DNA from: Thiothrix sp.
GTDB taxonomy: Bacteria > Pseudomonadota > Gammaproteobacteria > Thiotrichales > Thiotrichaceae
NCBI RefSeq assembly: GCF_028714775.1
Contig: NZ_JAQTLS010000010.1
Coordinates: 113,757 to 177,756, forward strand
Direction: 5' to 3'
DNA length: 64,000 nucleotides
Positions within the stretch are counted from its first letter, which is position 1. Every line of letters begins with the position of its first letter. The notes beneath the pieces are model-generated. The model saw nothing but the letters and a program-made list of their open reading frames with translations, was not told the DNA's origin and searched no databases. Position numbers and translations under genes: made by a program. Positions 56,666-64,000 of the stretch are shown piece after piece.

Positions 56666-58032
56666 TGACTGTCGGCACTATGACCCCCCGCGAAATCGTC
56701 CAAGAATTGGACAAGCACGTCATTGGTCAGGACAAGGCCAAACGTTGTGTTGCCATTGCCTTGCGCAACCGCTGGCGTCGCCAACAACTCGACGATGCGC
56801 TGCGCCCGGAAGTGACCCCGAAAAATATCCTCATGATCGGCCCGACAGGTGTGGGTAAAACTGAAATTGCCCGCCGCCTCGCCAAACTCGCCAATGCGCC
56901 GTTCATCAAGGTCGAAGCCACCAAATTTACTGAAGTCGGTTACGTGGGCAAGGAAGTCGATTCCATCATTCGTGATTTGGCGGATATGGCGATGAAAATG
57001 CTGCGCGAACAGGAAGTCGCCAAGGTTAACTACCGCGCCCAAGAAGCCGCAGAAGAACGCATCCTTGACCTGCTGTTACCTGCGCCGCGCAAGGAAAAGC
57101 CTGCCAACGAATGGCTGGCAACTGGCGACGAAGAGCCTGCCAAATACGCCACGGAAGAAACCGCGACCCGCCAGAAATTCCGCAAGAAACTGCGCGAAGG
57201 CGAACTCAACGACAAAGAAGTGGAAATGGATGTCGCTGTCGGTGGCGCAAATGTGGAAATCATGACCCCACCGGGCATGGAAGAAATGGCCAGCCAGTTG
57301 CAAAGCATGTTCCAAAACATCGGTAGCCAGAAAAAGCGCAAACGTAAGCTGAAAATCAAGGATGCGCTCAAACTGCTGACCGAGGAAGAAGCCTATAAGA
57401 TGATCAACGAAGAGGAACTCAAGCAAAAGGCGCTGTTCGCCGTTGAACAGACTGGCATCGTGTTCCTCGACGAAATTGACAAAGTGGCACGCAGCGGGCA
57501 AACCAGCGGGGCGGACGTTTCCCGCGAAGGTGTGCAGCGCGACTTGCTGCCGCTGATTGAAGGTTGCACCGTCAACACCAAATACGGCATGGTGAAAACC
57601 GACCACATCCTGTTCATTGCTTCCGGGGCGTTCCACGTTTCCAAACCCTCTGACTTAATACCGGAATTACAGGGTCGTCTGCCAATTCGTGTAGAAATGG
57701 ACGCCTTGAGCGCCAATGACTTCGAGCGCATCCTCACCGAGCCGAATGCTTCCTTGACCGAACAGTACCAAGGTTTGCTGGCAACCGAAGGGGTGGAACT
57801 GCATTTCAGTAAGGATGCGATCCGCCGCATTGCCGAAATTGCCTTTGAGGTCAACGAGCGCACCGAAAACATCGGGGCACGCCGCCTGCATACCGTGGTA
57901 GAACGCTTGCTGGAAAAGGTGCTGTTCGACGCGCCGGATTGCGACAGCCAGATGACGGTTGACGCCGAGTATGTCAATAATACCCTTGGCGAACTGGTCA
58001 AAGACGAAGACCTGAGCCGTTATATTTTATAA
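56665..58032 (+). CDS. hslU: ATP-dependent protease ATPase subunit HslU
   Basis: 455 residues. Starts one base into the hslV stop. AAA+ Walker [14 protein letters not shown], the I domain (about 105-245), Walker [12 protein letters not shown], sensor and arginine-finger segment RLPIRVEM and a C-terminal SRYIL tail that docks into HslV. Full length and intact. Confidence 0.96.
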   Translation: MTVGTMTPREIVQELDKHVIGQDKAKRCVAIALRNRWRRQQLDDALRPEVTPKNILMIGPTGVGKTEIARRLAKLANAPFIKVEATKFTEVGYVGKEVDSIIRDLADMAMKMLREQEVAKVNYRAQEAAEERILDLLLPAPRKEKPANEWLATGDEEPAKYATEETATRQKFRKKLREGELNDKEVEMDVAVGGANVEIMTPPGMEEMASQLQSMFQNIGSQKKRKRKLKIKDALKLLTEEEAYKMINEEELKQKALFAVEQTGIVFLDEIDKVARSGQTSGADVSREGVQRDLLPLIEGCTVNTKYGMVKTDHILFIASGAFHVSKPSDLIPELQGRLPIRVEMDALSANDFERILTEPNASLTEQYQGLLATEGVELHFSKDAIRRIAEIAFEVNERTENIGARRLHTVVERLLEKVLFDAPDCDSQMTVDAEYVNNTLGELVKDEDLSRYIL

Positions 58033-58044
58033 AGAGAAACGCAC

Positions 58045-58410
58045 ATGACACCGATCGACATTACCCTGAACCAGAAAACCCGCGAATTGCTGATCACATG
58101 GCCGGGCGATGAAGTCCACGCGCTGAGCTGCGAATACCTGCGGGTCAATTCGCCTTCCGCCGAAGTGCGTGGGCATGGGCCGGGGCAAGAAACCCTGCAA
58201 ATCGGCAAGGAAAACGTCAATATCAAAGGCATCGAACCTGTCGGGCATTACGCGGTGAAACTGATTTTCGACGACAACCACGACAGCGGCTTGTACGACT
58301 GGAACTTGCTCTACGACCTCGGCAAAAACATGGAACAGTACTGGGCGGAATATCTGGCGAAGCTGGAAGCGCGAGGTTATACCCGTAAATTGCCGGGGCA
58401 GGTGATTTGA
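58045..58410 (+). CDS. DUF971-domain protein (GBBH-like N-terminal domain)
   Basis: 121 residues: the GBBH-like_N (DUF971) fold with LTWPGDEVHALSCEYLRVNSPSAE and the FDDNHDSGLYDWNLLYDLG motif. In many proteobacteria this sits directly after hslU. It binds zinc in related proteins, function unknown. Spaced 12 bp from hslU; its stop overlaps the hisI start. Confidence 0.88.
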   Translation: MTPIDITLNQKTRELLITWPGDEVHALSCEYLRVNSPSAEVRGHGPGQETLQIGKENVNIKGIEPVGHYAVKLIFDDNHDSGLYDWNLLYDLGKNMEQYWAEYLAKLEARGYTRKLPGQVI

Positions 58411-58784
58411 TGCTCGACCAGCTCAAATACAATGCTGATGGCTTGATCCCCGCCATTGCCCAGCAATTCGACACCAACGAAGTGCTGATGATGGCGTGGA
58501 TGAACCGTGAAAGTATCGCCGAAACCCTGCAAACCGGGCGGGTGTGTTACTGGTCACGTTCGCGCAATGCGTTCTGGCGTAAGGGTGAATCTTCCGGGCA
58601 AATGCAGGTGCTGAAAGAATTCCGTTTTGACTGCGATGCCGACACCATTTTGCTGCTGGTTGATCAGACTGGCCCGGCGTGCCATACCGGGCGGCGTTCC
58701 TGCTTTTATAACAAGGTGGAAGGCGATCAGGTCATCATTGACCGCGAAGTGCTGATCGACCCTGCGACGCTGTACCGTAAGTGA
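58410..58784 (+). CDS. hisI: Phosphoribosyl-AMP cyclohydrolase
   Basis: 124 residues from the ATG at 58410. Zinc and metal residues in DCDADTILLLVDQTGPACHTGRRSCFY are present, plus the MMAWMNRESIAETLQTG and YWSRSRNAFWRKGESSG signatures. Third step of histidine synthesis. No hisE follows; a TauE gene starts in the overlap with the hisI stop. Confidence 0.95.
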   Translation: MLDQLKYNADGLIPAIAQQFDTNEVLMMAWMNRESIAETLQTGRVCYWSRSRNAFWRKGESSGQMQVLKEFRFDCDADTILLLVDQTGPACHTGRRSCFYNKVEGDQVIIDREVLIDPATLYRK

Positions 58785-59512
58785 GCCTTGAACACTATGC
58801 CATCGCGGCGCTGATTGTGTTGCTGGCATATTTCATCCGGGGCATTACCGGCTTCGGGTCGGGGCTGATTGCCGTGCCGTTGCTGGCGTTGTTCCTGCCG
58901 CTGACCTTTGTGGTTCCGCTGATCCTGCTGATGGATTTCACCGCATCGCTGGTGCTGGGTGGGCTGGATTTCAAGCGTGTGCAATGGCAAGAAGTGGGCG
59001 CGTTGATCCCGTTCAGCATCCTTGGGGTAGTGGTGGGGACGCAATTGCTGGTAAACCTGCCTGTTACCCCAATGCTGTTGACGCTGGCGGCCTTCATTTT
59101 CGTTTTCGCGATCCGTAGCTTGCTGAACATCAAGGGCGAAAAGCCTGTTTCACGCTGGTGGGCAATCCCAACCGCGCTGGCAGGGGGAACCGTGGGCGGG
59201 CTGTTCGGCACGGGCGGGCCACCGTATGTGATTTACCTCAACCACCGTATCCACGACAAAACCTTATTGCGGGCAACGTTTTCCGCGTTGTTTTTCATCG
59301 AAGGTGGCGTCCGCATCGTGACCTTTTTCATTGCAGGCTTATTGCTGGCGCAACACGTGTGGTGGAGCGCGTTGGGGACTTTGCCGCTGATGTTGGGGGC
59401 ATTGTGGCTGGGTGGGCGGGTGCATACTGGCCTGACACCTGCGCAAATGACGCGCCTGATCGGCATTTTATTGCTGGTGGCGAGCGTATCGCTGACGGTG
59501 AAAGCGCTATGA
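58781..59512 (+). CDS. TauE/SafE-family anion exporter (second copy)
   Basis: 243 residues from a GTG at 58781 overlapping the hisI stop. About eight TM segments; glycine motifs FIRGITGFGSGLIAVPLLALF and GTVGGLFGTGGPPYVIYLNH are family hallmarks. Exports sulfite, sulfoacetate or similar anions. Distantly related to the copy at 10256-11056; overlaps ung by 4 bp. Confidence 0.85.
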   Translation: MSLEHYAIAALIVLLAYFIRGITGFGSGLIAVPLLALFLPLTFVVPLILLMDFTASLVLGGLDFKRVQWQEVGALIPFSILGVVVGTQLLVNLPVTPMLLTLAAFIFVFAIRSLLNIKGEKPVSRWWAIPTALAGGTVGGLFGTGGPPYVIYLNHRIHDKTLLRATFSALFFIEGGVRIVTFFIAGLLLAQHVWWSALGTLPLMLGALWLGGRVHTGLTPAQMTRLIGILLLVASVSLTVKAL

Positions 59513-60189
59513 TCGGGGCAAACGGCCTTGCCGCTTCATGGCTGGGGGCGATTGGCGCTGAGTTCGGGCAGGCTTACATGCAGGAGTTGGAGGCTTTCCT
59601 TGCGCGGGAACAAGCGCTGGGCAAATCCATCCTCCCGCCTGCTGAGATGCGTTTCAATGCCTTGCGGGCGACGGCGTTGGAAGCTGTGAACGTGGTGATC
59701 TTGGGGCAAGACCCTTACCCCACGCTGGGGCACGCACACGGCCTGTCATTTTCGGTATTGCCGGGCGTCAAACCGCTGCCGCGTTCGCTGCAAAACATCT
59801 ACAAGGAACTGCTCGCCGATGTCGGGGTTGATAACCACCACACGGGTTGCCTGCAAACGTGGGCGCAACAGGGCGTGTTACTGCTGAACACGGTATTGTC
59901 GGTCGAGGAGGGCTGCGCCGCTAGCCACCAGAAAAAAGGTTGGGAACGTTTCACCGATGCGGTGATTCAGGCGGTTAACCAACAAGCAAATCCGGTGGTG
60001 TTCGTGTTGTGGGGCGGTCATGCACAGAAAAAAACGGGGCTGATTGATGAATCTCGCCATTTGGTGATTAAAAGTGCGCACCCTTCGCCGCTGTCAGCGC
60101 GGCACGGTTTCTTTGGTAGCAAGCCGTTTTCCACCATCAATACTTTCTTGCACGAACACGGGCGGGCGAAGATTAACTGGCAGTTGTGA
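59509..60189 (+). CDS. ung: Uracil-DNA glycosylase
   Basis: 226 residues from the ATG at 59509, in a ATGA overlap with the upstream gene; the frame is open 117 codons earlier only by chance. Catalytic GQDPYP loop, [16 protein letters not shown] and the HPSPLSA leucine-loop are complete. Removes uracil from DNA. Confidence 0.95.
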   Translation: MIGANGLAASWLGAIGAEFGQAYMQELEAFLAREQALGKSILPPAEMRFNALRATALEAVNVVILGQDPYPTLGHAHGLSFSVLPGVKPLPRSLQNIYKELLADVGVDNHHTGCLQTWAQQGVLLLNTVLSVEEGCAASHQKKGWERFTDAVIQAVNQQANPVVFVLWGGHAQKKTGLIDESRHLVIKSAHPSPLSARHGFFGSKPFSTINTFLHEHGRAKINWQL

Positions 60190-60736
60190 GCGGAGCTTGT
60201 AGGTAAAGGGTTGGCACATGATCCGTCAGCCACACGCCATTGTCTGAGCGATAGAAGTTGAAACCATCGCGCTGCATTTGCCCTGCGGCTACTTTCAGGA
60301 TAATCGGTTTGCCGTGCCGGATTCCGACTTTATAGGCGGTTTCTTCATCGGCGGAGAGGTGTACGTGTTGGCGGGAACGCTTTTCCAGACCTGTTTGCAA
60401 AATCGAGTCCAGAAAACGTTCGGCAGTGCCGTGATACAAGATTTCGGGCGGTTCAATGGGCTGCAAACCTAAATCCAGTGTTTTCAGTGAGTGCCCCTGA
60501 TTGGCACGGATGCGGATTTTATCCTCATTGAAGCTGAAACGCTGTTTGTCGTTGGTGGTAACGACGTGTTCCAGTTCTTCCATGCTCATGCCGCGCCCGT
60601 GCGCAGCCAGTTGCGCCAGTAATTCGGGAACAGATGCCCAGCCCGCCTCGTCGAGTGTTAGGCCGATTTTATCCGGCTCATGTCGCAGGATGAGGCTGAG
60701 GAATTTGCTTTGTTTGGTGGTGCTTATTTGCTTCAT
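60173..60736 (-). CDS. kptA: RNA 2'-phosphotransferase KptA
   Basis: 187 residues from the ATG at 60736. [73 protein letters not shown] and [14 protein letters not shown] match KptA/Tpt1. These enzymes use NAD+ to remove a 2'-phosphate left by an RNA ligase, giving ADP-ribose 1''-2'' cyclic phosphate. It lies 51 bp behind the slipin gene in the sigma-54 unit and overlaps ung convergently by 17 bp at its end. In this context I infer a role in RNA repair. Confidence 0.93.
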   Translation of the reverse strand: MKQISTTKQSKFLSLILRHEPDKIGLTLDEAGWASVPELLAQLAAHGRGMSMEELEHVVTTNDKQRFSFNEDKIRIRANQGHSLKTLDLGLQPIEPPEILYHGTAERFLDSILQTGLEKRSRQHVHLSADEETAYKVGIRHGKPIILKVAAGQMQRDGFNFYRSDNGVWLTDHVPTLYLQAPLTTAS

Positions 60737-60757
60737 TGTCTGTGTTCTTGAATTAAA

Positions 60758-60783
60758 GGGCGGAGCCAATTTTGACCCCGCCC
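60758..60783 (-). terminator. GC-rich hairpin between slipin and kptA
   Basis: GGGCGGGGTC / GGCTCCGCCC pairs over 10 bp (two G-T pairs) with a 6-nt AAAATT loop and a following TTTAATT. It could act as a partial terminator or mRNA-processing site that lowers kptA relative to slipin. Confidence 0.5.
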
Positions 60784-60786
60784 ATA

Positions 60787-61950
60787 TTACGCTGCCTTGC
60801 CCTTGTCCGTCAGCTTGACCAGATCGTTCATCACGCCATCCAGCCCGCCGTAGACGTTCAAGGTGCTGATGCGCCCGGTGATCTTTTCCAAGATTTCCAG
60901 CTCTTTCAAGCGCAGCAACACAGGGTTGCCTTCCATGACTTTGGCGGTGTTGTGCATGGAGCGCGTTTCCTGCGTTTCTTCGCGGCGGCGGATTTGGTTG
61001 GCTTCGGCCTTTTTCTCGGCTTCAACGACTTGCGCCAGAATCGCCTTCATATCACCGGGCAACACGATGTCACGCGCTCCGACAGTTTTCAGGTCAATGC
61101 CGTAAGCCGCTGCTTTTTCCGCCACGCTGTTCTGGATGGTTTGGTTCAGCAAGTTTTTGTCTGCCAGCAATTCATCCAGCGTTTGCGTGGAAACCACCGC
61201 CCGTAAGGCCAATTGCAGTTCACGGTACAAGTAGTCCTTGTGGTCTGCCAGTGTCGTTTTGACTTGCTGCGGATCAACAATCTGCCACATGGCGGACAAG
61301 TTGACGCGCAAGCCTACGCGGTCTTTGGTGAGGATTTCCTGACCGTTGACTTCCATGTTTTGCAAACGGCAATCCAACTGGGTTGCTTCGATGGTGTGGT
61401 TGAACTTCCACCAAACGTGCGTGCCCGCTGTCAGGATGGCGTGCTGTTCGCCGTCAACCTCCAGAAAACCGCTGTGGCCTTCGGGGATGATGGCGATAGC
61501 CATTGCATTTAATGCCGCCGCTCGCAAGATCGCGTCTTTGGCAGCCAGCAATTGGCTTGCCAAGGCTTTGGGCAGCTTGAAATCGGTGCTGATGTCGATT
61601 TTACGCACCTCAATGCTGCGCTGACCTTGCCAGCACGCGCCACGTTGCGCAGGTGGCTTGATGTCTTTCAGCACGTTGTCTTGGTACAGCAAACCGACTT
61701 CCTGTTCGCCGGTTTCCCAGCGATGGATGTGCGCGGCGAATTTGTCGGCGTGCAAATCGGCAAGGCTGACGACATCATCCGGCACAAAGGTTTGCGCACT
61801 GCCGGTGACGGCGAATTGCTGCACGCGGTATTGGTTTTTCCAGCCGTAAAAGGTGTGGACACCCGCAGGCAGGACTTGCGCGAACTGTTCGTCTTTGAAC
61901 AACAGCCCGCGATGTGTTTCTGGAACAATAACTTTGGTTTTGAATAACAT
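60787..61950 (-). CDS. Slipin / SPFH (band 7) protein
   Basis: 387 residues from the ATG at 61950; the longer frame upstream is non-coding leader. Little N-terminal hydrophobicity; begins [31 protein letters not shown]/band-7 region at about 130-300 ([32 protein letters not shown]-like [47 protein letters not shown]) and a coiled-coil tail rich in [19 protein letters not shown]. Slipins form membrane-linked oligomers. Slipin genes are repeatedly found in RtcR/sigma-54 RNA-repair operons, and this one lies between tRNA-like RNAs and kptA. Confidence 0.88.
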   Translation of the reverse strand: MLFKTKVIVPETHRGLLFKDEQFAQVLPAGVHTFYGWKNQYRVQQFAVTGSAQTFVPDDVVSLADLHADKFAAHIHRWETGEQEVGLLYQDNVLKDIKPPAQRGACWQGQRSIEVRKIDISTDFKLPKALASQLLAAKDAILRAAALNAMAIAIIPEGHSGFLEVDGEQHAILTAGTHVWWKFNHTIEATQLDCRLQNMEVNGQEILTKDRVGLRVNLSAMWQIVDPQQVKTTLADHKDYLYRELQLALRAVVSTQTLDELLADKNLLNQTIQNSVAEKAAAYGIDLKTVGARDIVLPGDMKAILAQVVEAEKKAEANQIRRREETQETRSMHNTAKVMEGNPVLLRLKELEILEKITGRISTLNVYGGLDGVMNDLVKLTDKGKAA

Positions 61951-62202
61951 GGCGTTGTCCTTGTAAAAATAAGGTGGCATTCCCCCACACCCTTGCAGGC
62001 TTGACGGTTTGTGCCGGATGGGAACGCCGCGCGAGCCGAGGCCGTTGCGGTTTCGCATCCACCAAACCCACCGTCAAGGCTGCGCGGGTGCTGGTCGTTG
62101 CCGTCAGGTAATCCGTGCCGAAACACGTACAGCCGTCGGGCATTGACCGTGGTGGTTTGCCGTTGTTTGCCCTTGCGGGCTAATCTACCGTAAAAGGGTA
62201 GG
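61951..62202 (-). other. Leader between tRNA-like RNA B and the slipin ATG
   Basis: No credible ORF. On the minus strand it carries small hairpins: CTACC/GGTAG right after tRNA-like B, and GCCC-GCAA-GGGC with a GNRA loop near 62171-62182. There is an ACAAGGAC ribosome site before the slipin ATG. It may contain further RNA structure linked to processing of the tRNA-like units. Confidence 0.5.
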
Positions 62203-62271
62203 TTTACCAGTGGGAGTCGAACCCACTACAGCTTGATCAACTCAAGTGCTCTACCAATGAGCTATGGTAAG
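62203..62271 (-). ncRNA. tRNA-like RNA B
   Basis: 69 nt. Acceptor CTTACCA/TGGTAAA (6 of 7 pairs), D arm GCTC/GAGC with ATTGGTA loop, T arm GTGGG/CCCAC with TTCGACT loop are all tRNA-like. The anticodon arm is wrong: CTTGA/TCAAG closes a 5-nt loop GTTGA; read as a 4-bp stem with 7-nt loop, position 33 is G, not U. No CCA encoded. A working tRNA is unlikely; it follows tRNA-like A with a 1-nt gap. Function inferred from context as an RNA-repair-system RNA. Confidence 0.75.
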
Positions 62272-62272
62272 G

Positions 62273-62344
62273 AGCAGCTAATGGGAGTCGAACCCATGAC
62301 CGACCGAATCTCTCGGTTGCTCTACCAGACTGAGCTATGGCTGT
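62273..62344 (-). ncRNA. tRNA-like RNA A
   Basis: 72 nt, the first transcribed element after the sigma-54 promoter (about 90 nt downstream). D arm GCTC/GAGC with AGTCTGGTA loop and T arm ATGGG/CCCAT with TTCGACT are regular. Acceptor ACAGCCA/TAGCTGC has only 5 of 7 pairs. The anticodon arm ACCGA/TCGGT has a 5-nt loop GAGAT (or a 4-bp stem with G33). Same defect as RNA B, which argues against random decay. Confidence 0.75.
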
Positions 62345-62444
62345 GTTTGTGACTTTGGAAACAGATACGCGGATACACCAGCGGTGGTCGCGTCAGGCAG
62401 GCTGTTGAACCTGCTCCACGAGTAACGAAAGTCGTAGGTATCTT

Positions 62445-62460
62445 TGCAAGGGGTGTGCCA
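62445..62460 (-). promoter_or_regulatory. Sigma-54 promoter
   Basis: The minus strand reads TGGCAC-ACCCC-TTGCA, an exact match to the -24/-12 consensus (TGGCAC N5 TTGCW). Transcription would start near 62433 and run into tRNA-like A, tRNA-like B, slipin and kptA. A bacterial enhancer-binding protein must act from upstream; none is encoded in the window. The AT-rich region 62470-62560 may hold its sites. Confidence 0.85.
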
Positions 62461-62663
62461 AGTTTGCCGTTATTTTTTAAGTTATTGATAAGTAATGATT
62501 TTGCGTAAAAGATTAGTTCTGGGGGGAAAATGAGGCAATGGAAATATCTATCTATAAAGATAGGAGGCTATTTTTCATTGTTTTCGCTTGTGGACTGATT
62601 ATGACCCTAAATGTCCATAATGTGTTTTTGTGGCTCATGGAAATGGTGTTTTGGCGCAAATAC

Positions 62664-63092
62664 CTACCGCTGCCACTCACTGACAATTTCCTCATATTTC
62701 GCATCGACCAAACCCTGCTCATCAGCACATGCAAACAATGCCACTTGCAGCGCGGAATATTGCTGGGGGTAGGCACGCAATTGCTCCATGATGTGAATAA
62801 CGTCCTCATCGCTCAAAAGCTGCTGCTGGATCAATGCCAAACTCGCGGGTTCAACGATGTCTTGCACGGGGTGAGAAAACGCCGCTTTCCAGTAGGCATA
62901 CATCGCCAAGTGCTGCTCAAGACTCAGGGTAACGGATGAAGGTAAGCGGCAAATTTCATGCAAAACCAGAAACGGCGCATCGCCACCGATTTCCAGCGAT
63001 TGCGCAATGAGTTGCTGCCACGCGGTTGTATCGTGATAGGGAAAACGGCAGTCGATTTGGGCGTAGAATTCTTGGTAGGTCATGTTGTTCAA
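62664..63092 (-). CDS. Hypothetical protein
   Basis: 142 residues, mostly helical, rich in Gln, Leu and Ala (for example QQLIAQSLEIGGD, LALIQQQLLSDEDVIHIMEQL). No family recognised. Starts 5 bp after the stop of the gene upstream (63098-63412), so the two are probably co-transcribed. Antitoxin-like or chaperone-like functions cannot be judged. Confidence 0.6.
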   Translation of the reverse strand: MNNMTYQEFYAQIDCRFPYHDTTAWQQLIAQSLEIGGDAPFLVLHEICRLPSSVTLSLEQHLAMYAYWKAAFSHPVQDIVEPASLALIQQQLLSDEDVIHIMEQLRAYPQQYSALQVALFACADEQGLVDAKYEEIVSEWQR

Positions 63093-63097
63093 GTCGT

Positions 63098-63412
63098 TTA
63101 CAAGCCGCGTTCTACATACAGTTCATCTCGTTCAGGCATAACCTCATCCCCAAGGCTGAAGGTTTCCGCCTTGAACGGTTTGTAAACGTGCGTAGCTTGT
63201 AATTGAGTAACTCGATAAACTCTTTCCAGTCGCGATGGAACATCGGTGCGAAAACTCAGGTAGGATTGACGAAGCATTTCAACAGCATCCAGACGTTCCG
63301 CGATGGGGCGGGTGATCCAATACTGATAGTCGGATGGTTGATCTTGGTTGGTGGTGACACGCACCACCTTCCTGATTATGCGGGGTTCGCTGGTTGCTGG
63401 AATATCTGCCAT
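63098..63412 (-). CDS. Hypothetical protein, small conserved family often beside nucleotidyltransferase or toxin-antitoxin genes
   Basis: 104 residues from the ATG at 63412. IIRKVVRVTTNQDQPSDYQYWITRPIAERLDAVEMLRQSYL and RLERVYRVTQL resemble small proteins I have seen beside nucleotidyltransferase-type toxin-antitoxin genes; the association is from memory. No known catalytic motif. Coupled with the following gene. Confidence 0.6.
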   Translation of the reverse strand: MADIPATSEPRIIRKVVRVTTNQDQPSDYQYWITRPIAERLDAVEMLRQSYLSFRTDVPSRLERVYRVTQLQATHVYKPFKAETFSLGDEVMPERDELYVERGL

Positions 63413-63536
63413 TGGTGGGATGCTATGGGTAGTGAATTTATGCCTGATTATAACATCCCCCACCCCTGATCGCTGGAGAATCTCCTACCTAGTCGTTATC
63501 ATAGAGCCATGAAAAACGCTAACCGAGGTGTTAGAA

Positions 63537-63788
63537 ATGCAAGTTACACTCGATGTCCCTGAACAATTCGGGCTGGACTACACACTTCCCGAACTCGCGA
63601 AACAAATCAAGCTGTATGCGGCTCTCGCCATGTTTCAGGTGGGGAAAATATCTGCTGGCTTTGCCTGTGAATTTGCAGACGTAGACCGCTACCGCTTTTA
63701 CGAAGAATGCGCTAAACACAAAACCCCTGTCATCCACTACGAACCCGGCGAACTCGAAGCAGAGTTGGAATATTTGTGCGGCACATAA
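63537..63788 (+). CDS. UPF0175-family (antitoxin-like) protein
   Basis: 83 residues from the ATG at 63537. MQVTLDVPEQFGLDYTLPELAKQIKLYAALAMFQVGKISAGFACEFADVDRYRF fits the UPF0175 family of small helix-turn-helix antitoxins that typically pair with PIN toxins (DUF3368). The place of the toxin is taken by an IS256-type element, so the partner may be displaced or absent. Confidence 0.7.
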   Translation: MQVTLDVPEQFGLDYTLPELAKQIKLYAALAMFQVGKISAGFACEFADVDRYRFYEECAKHKTPVIHYEPGELEAELEYLCGT

Positions 63789-63874
63789 TCATGAAAAAAG
63801 ATCAATTAATTAAATGTTTTTATTTTTCAACGAAATAAATAAATTTTCTTTAAAAAATATATAATTAATTATCC

Positions 63875-64000
63875 GAGACTGTAAACTGAACTGTGTAACT
63901 GCTATATAACAGCGGACCCCCCGCAAGGAGCAGTCACATGGAAACCCTTGATCCCGTCCTGATGGATGAGCTTTTAACCGATTGCAAAACGCCCGCTGAT
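63875..64000 (+). mobile_element. IS256-family insertion sequence, left end (continues past window)
   Basis: GAGACTGTAAACTGAACTGTGTAACT at the boundary looks like an IS256-family terminal inverted repeat, followed by a short leader with an AAGGAG ribosome site and a transposase start. The right end and target duplication lie outside the window. Confidence 0.65.
63938..64000 (+). CDS. IS256-family transposase, N-terminal fragment
   Basis: 21 residues before the window ends (METLDPVLMDELLTDCKTPAD). The DPVLMDELL...K(T/D)PAD pattern is the usual start of IS256-group (MULE-type) transposases. AAGGAG lies 7 bp before the ATG. Confidence 0.65.
   Translation, partial: METLDPVLMDELLTDCKTPAD

Noticed and set aside
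62203..62344. Annotating the two elements as ordinary tRNA genes
   Set aside because: The anticodon arms do not give a 7-nt loop with U33 and the acceptor stems have mismatches, while the sigma-54 promoter and slipin context fit a different role.
62538..62939. Plus-strand ORF of 133 residues
   Set aside because: Antisense to the 142-residue minus-strand gene that is coupled to its upstream neighbour; no ribosome site or family.

Overview
The window reads as chromosomal DNA of a gammaproteobacterium. The gene order tonB - yqgE/algH - ruvX - pyrR - pyrB - inactive-dihydroorotase pyrX is the arrangement known from Pseudomonas and relatives, and hslVU, glnE, relA, ilvD, hemF, class I fbp, ribF and uup are full length and gammaproteobacterial in type. 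A sulfur-oxidising Thiotrichales member (Thiothrix-like) is my best guess; it rests on overall protein feel and two TauE/SafE anion exporters, so it is inference.

Layout. 1-2.7 kb: a truncated LAS-type metallopeptidase, small proteins, a CvfB-like S1 protein. 2.7-7.4 kb (minus): a tight four-gene cassette of TrkA-N/RyR membrane protein, alpha/beta hydrolase, helical-repeat/trypsin-like protease and a SLATT (DUF4231) 2-TM protein, a candidate conflict system, preceded by a NudF-type ADP-ribose hydrolase. 8.2-20.8 kb: mostly housekeeping (ilvD, tRNA-Thr, TauE, MBL hydrolase, CAP protein, hemF, fbp, ribF), plus an ECF sigma / anti-sigma / subtilisin-lipoprotein unit and an AAA/PD-(D/E)XK protein. 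21.1-23.5 kb: a mobile region with a truncated XRE antitoxin, a palindromic MITE-like element, and two integron gene cassettes (HNH nuclease; proteasome-like Ntn hydrolase) with attC sites but no integrase. 23.5-27.4 kb: sulfotransferase, glycosyltransferase and TPP enzyme. 27.4-35.2 kb: trmL and the pyr operon, split by a 2.3-kb toxin-antitoxin block. 35.3-49.4 kb: SCO protein, lipase, HAD, relA, ABC-F proteins YbiT and Uup, a PP-loop tRNA-thiolation-like enzyme coupled to RhuM/PIN/antitoxin genes, methyltransferase, another VapBC pair. 49.4-60.2 kb: DUF4124 protein, glnE/hybrid kinase/FIST coupled set, hslVU-DUF971-hisI-TauE-ung.

60.2-62.5 kb (minus) holds what I consider the most striking system: a near-perfect sigma-54 promoter, two back-to-back tRNA-like RNAs with normal D and T arms but abnormal anticodon arms, a slipin/SPFH protein and the RNA 2'-phosphotransferase KptA. 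It resembles the sigma-54/RtcR-controlled RNA repair operons (rsr-yrlBA-rtcBA) but has KptA where RtcB/RtcA would be.

62.6-64 kb: two small unknown genes, a UPF0175 antitoxin-like gene and the left end of an IS256-family insertion sequence running off the window.
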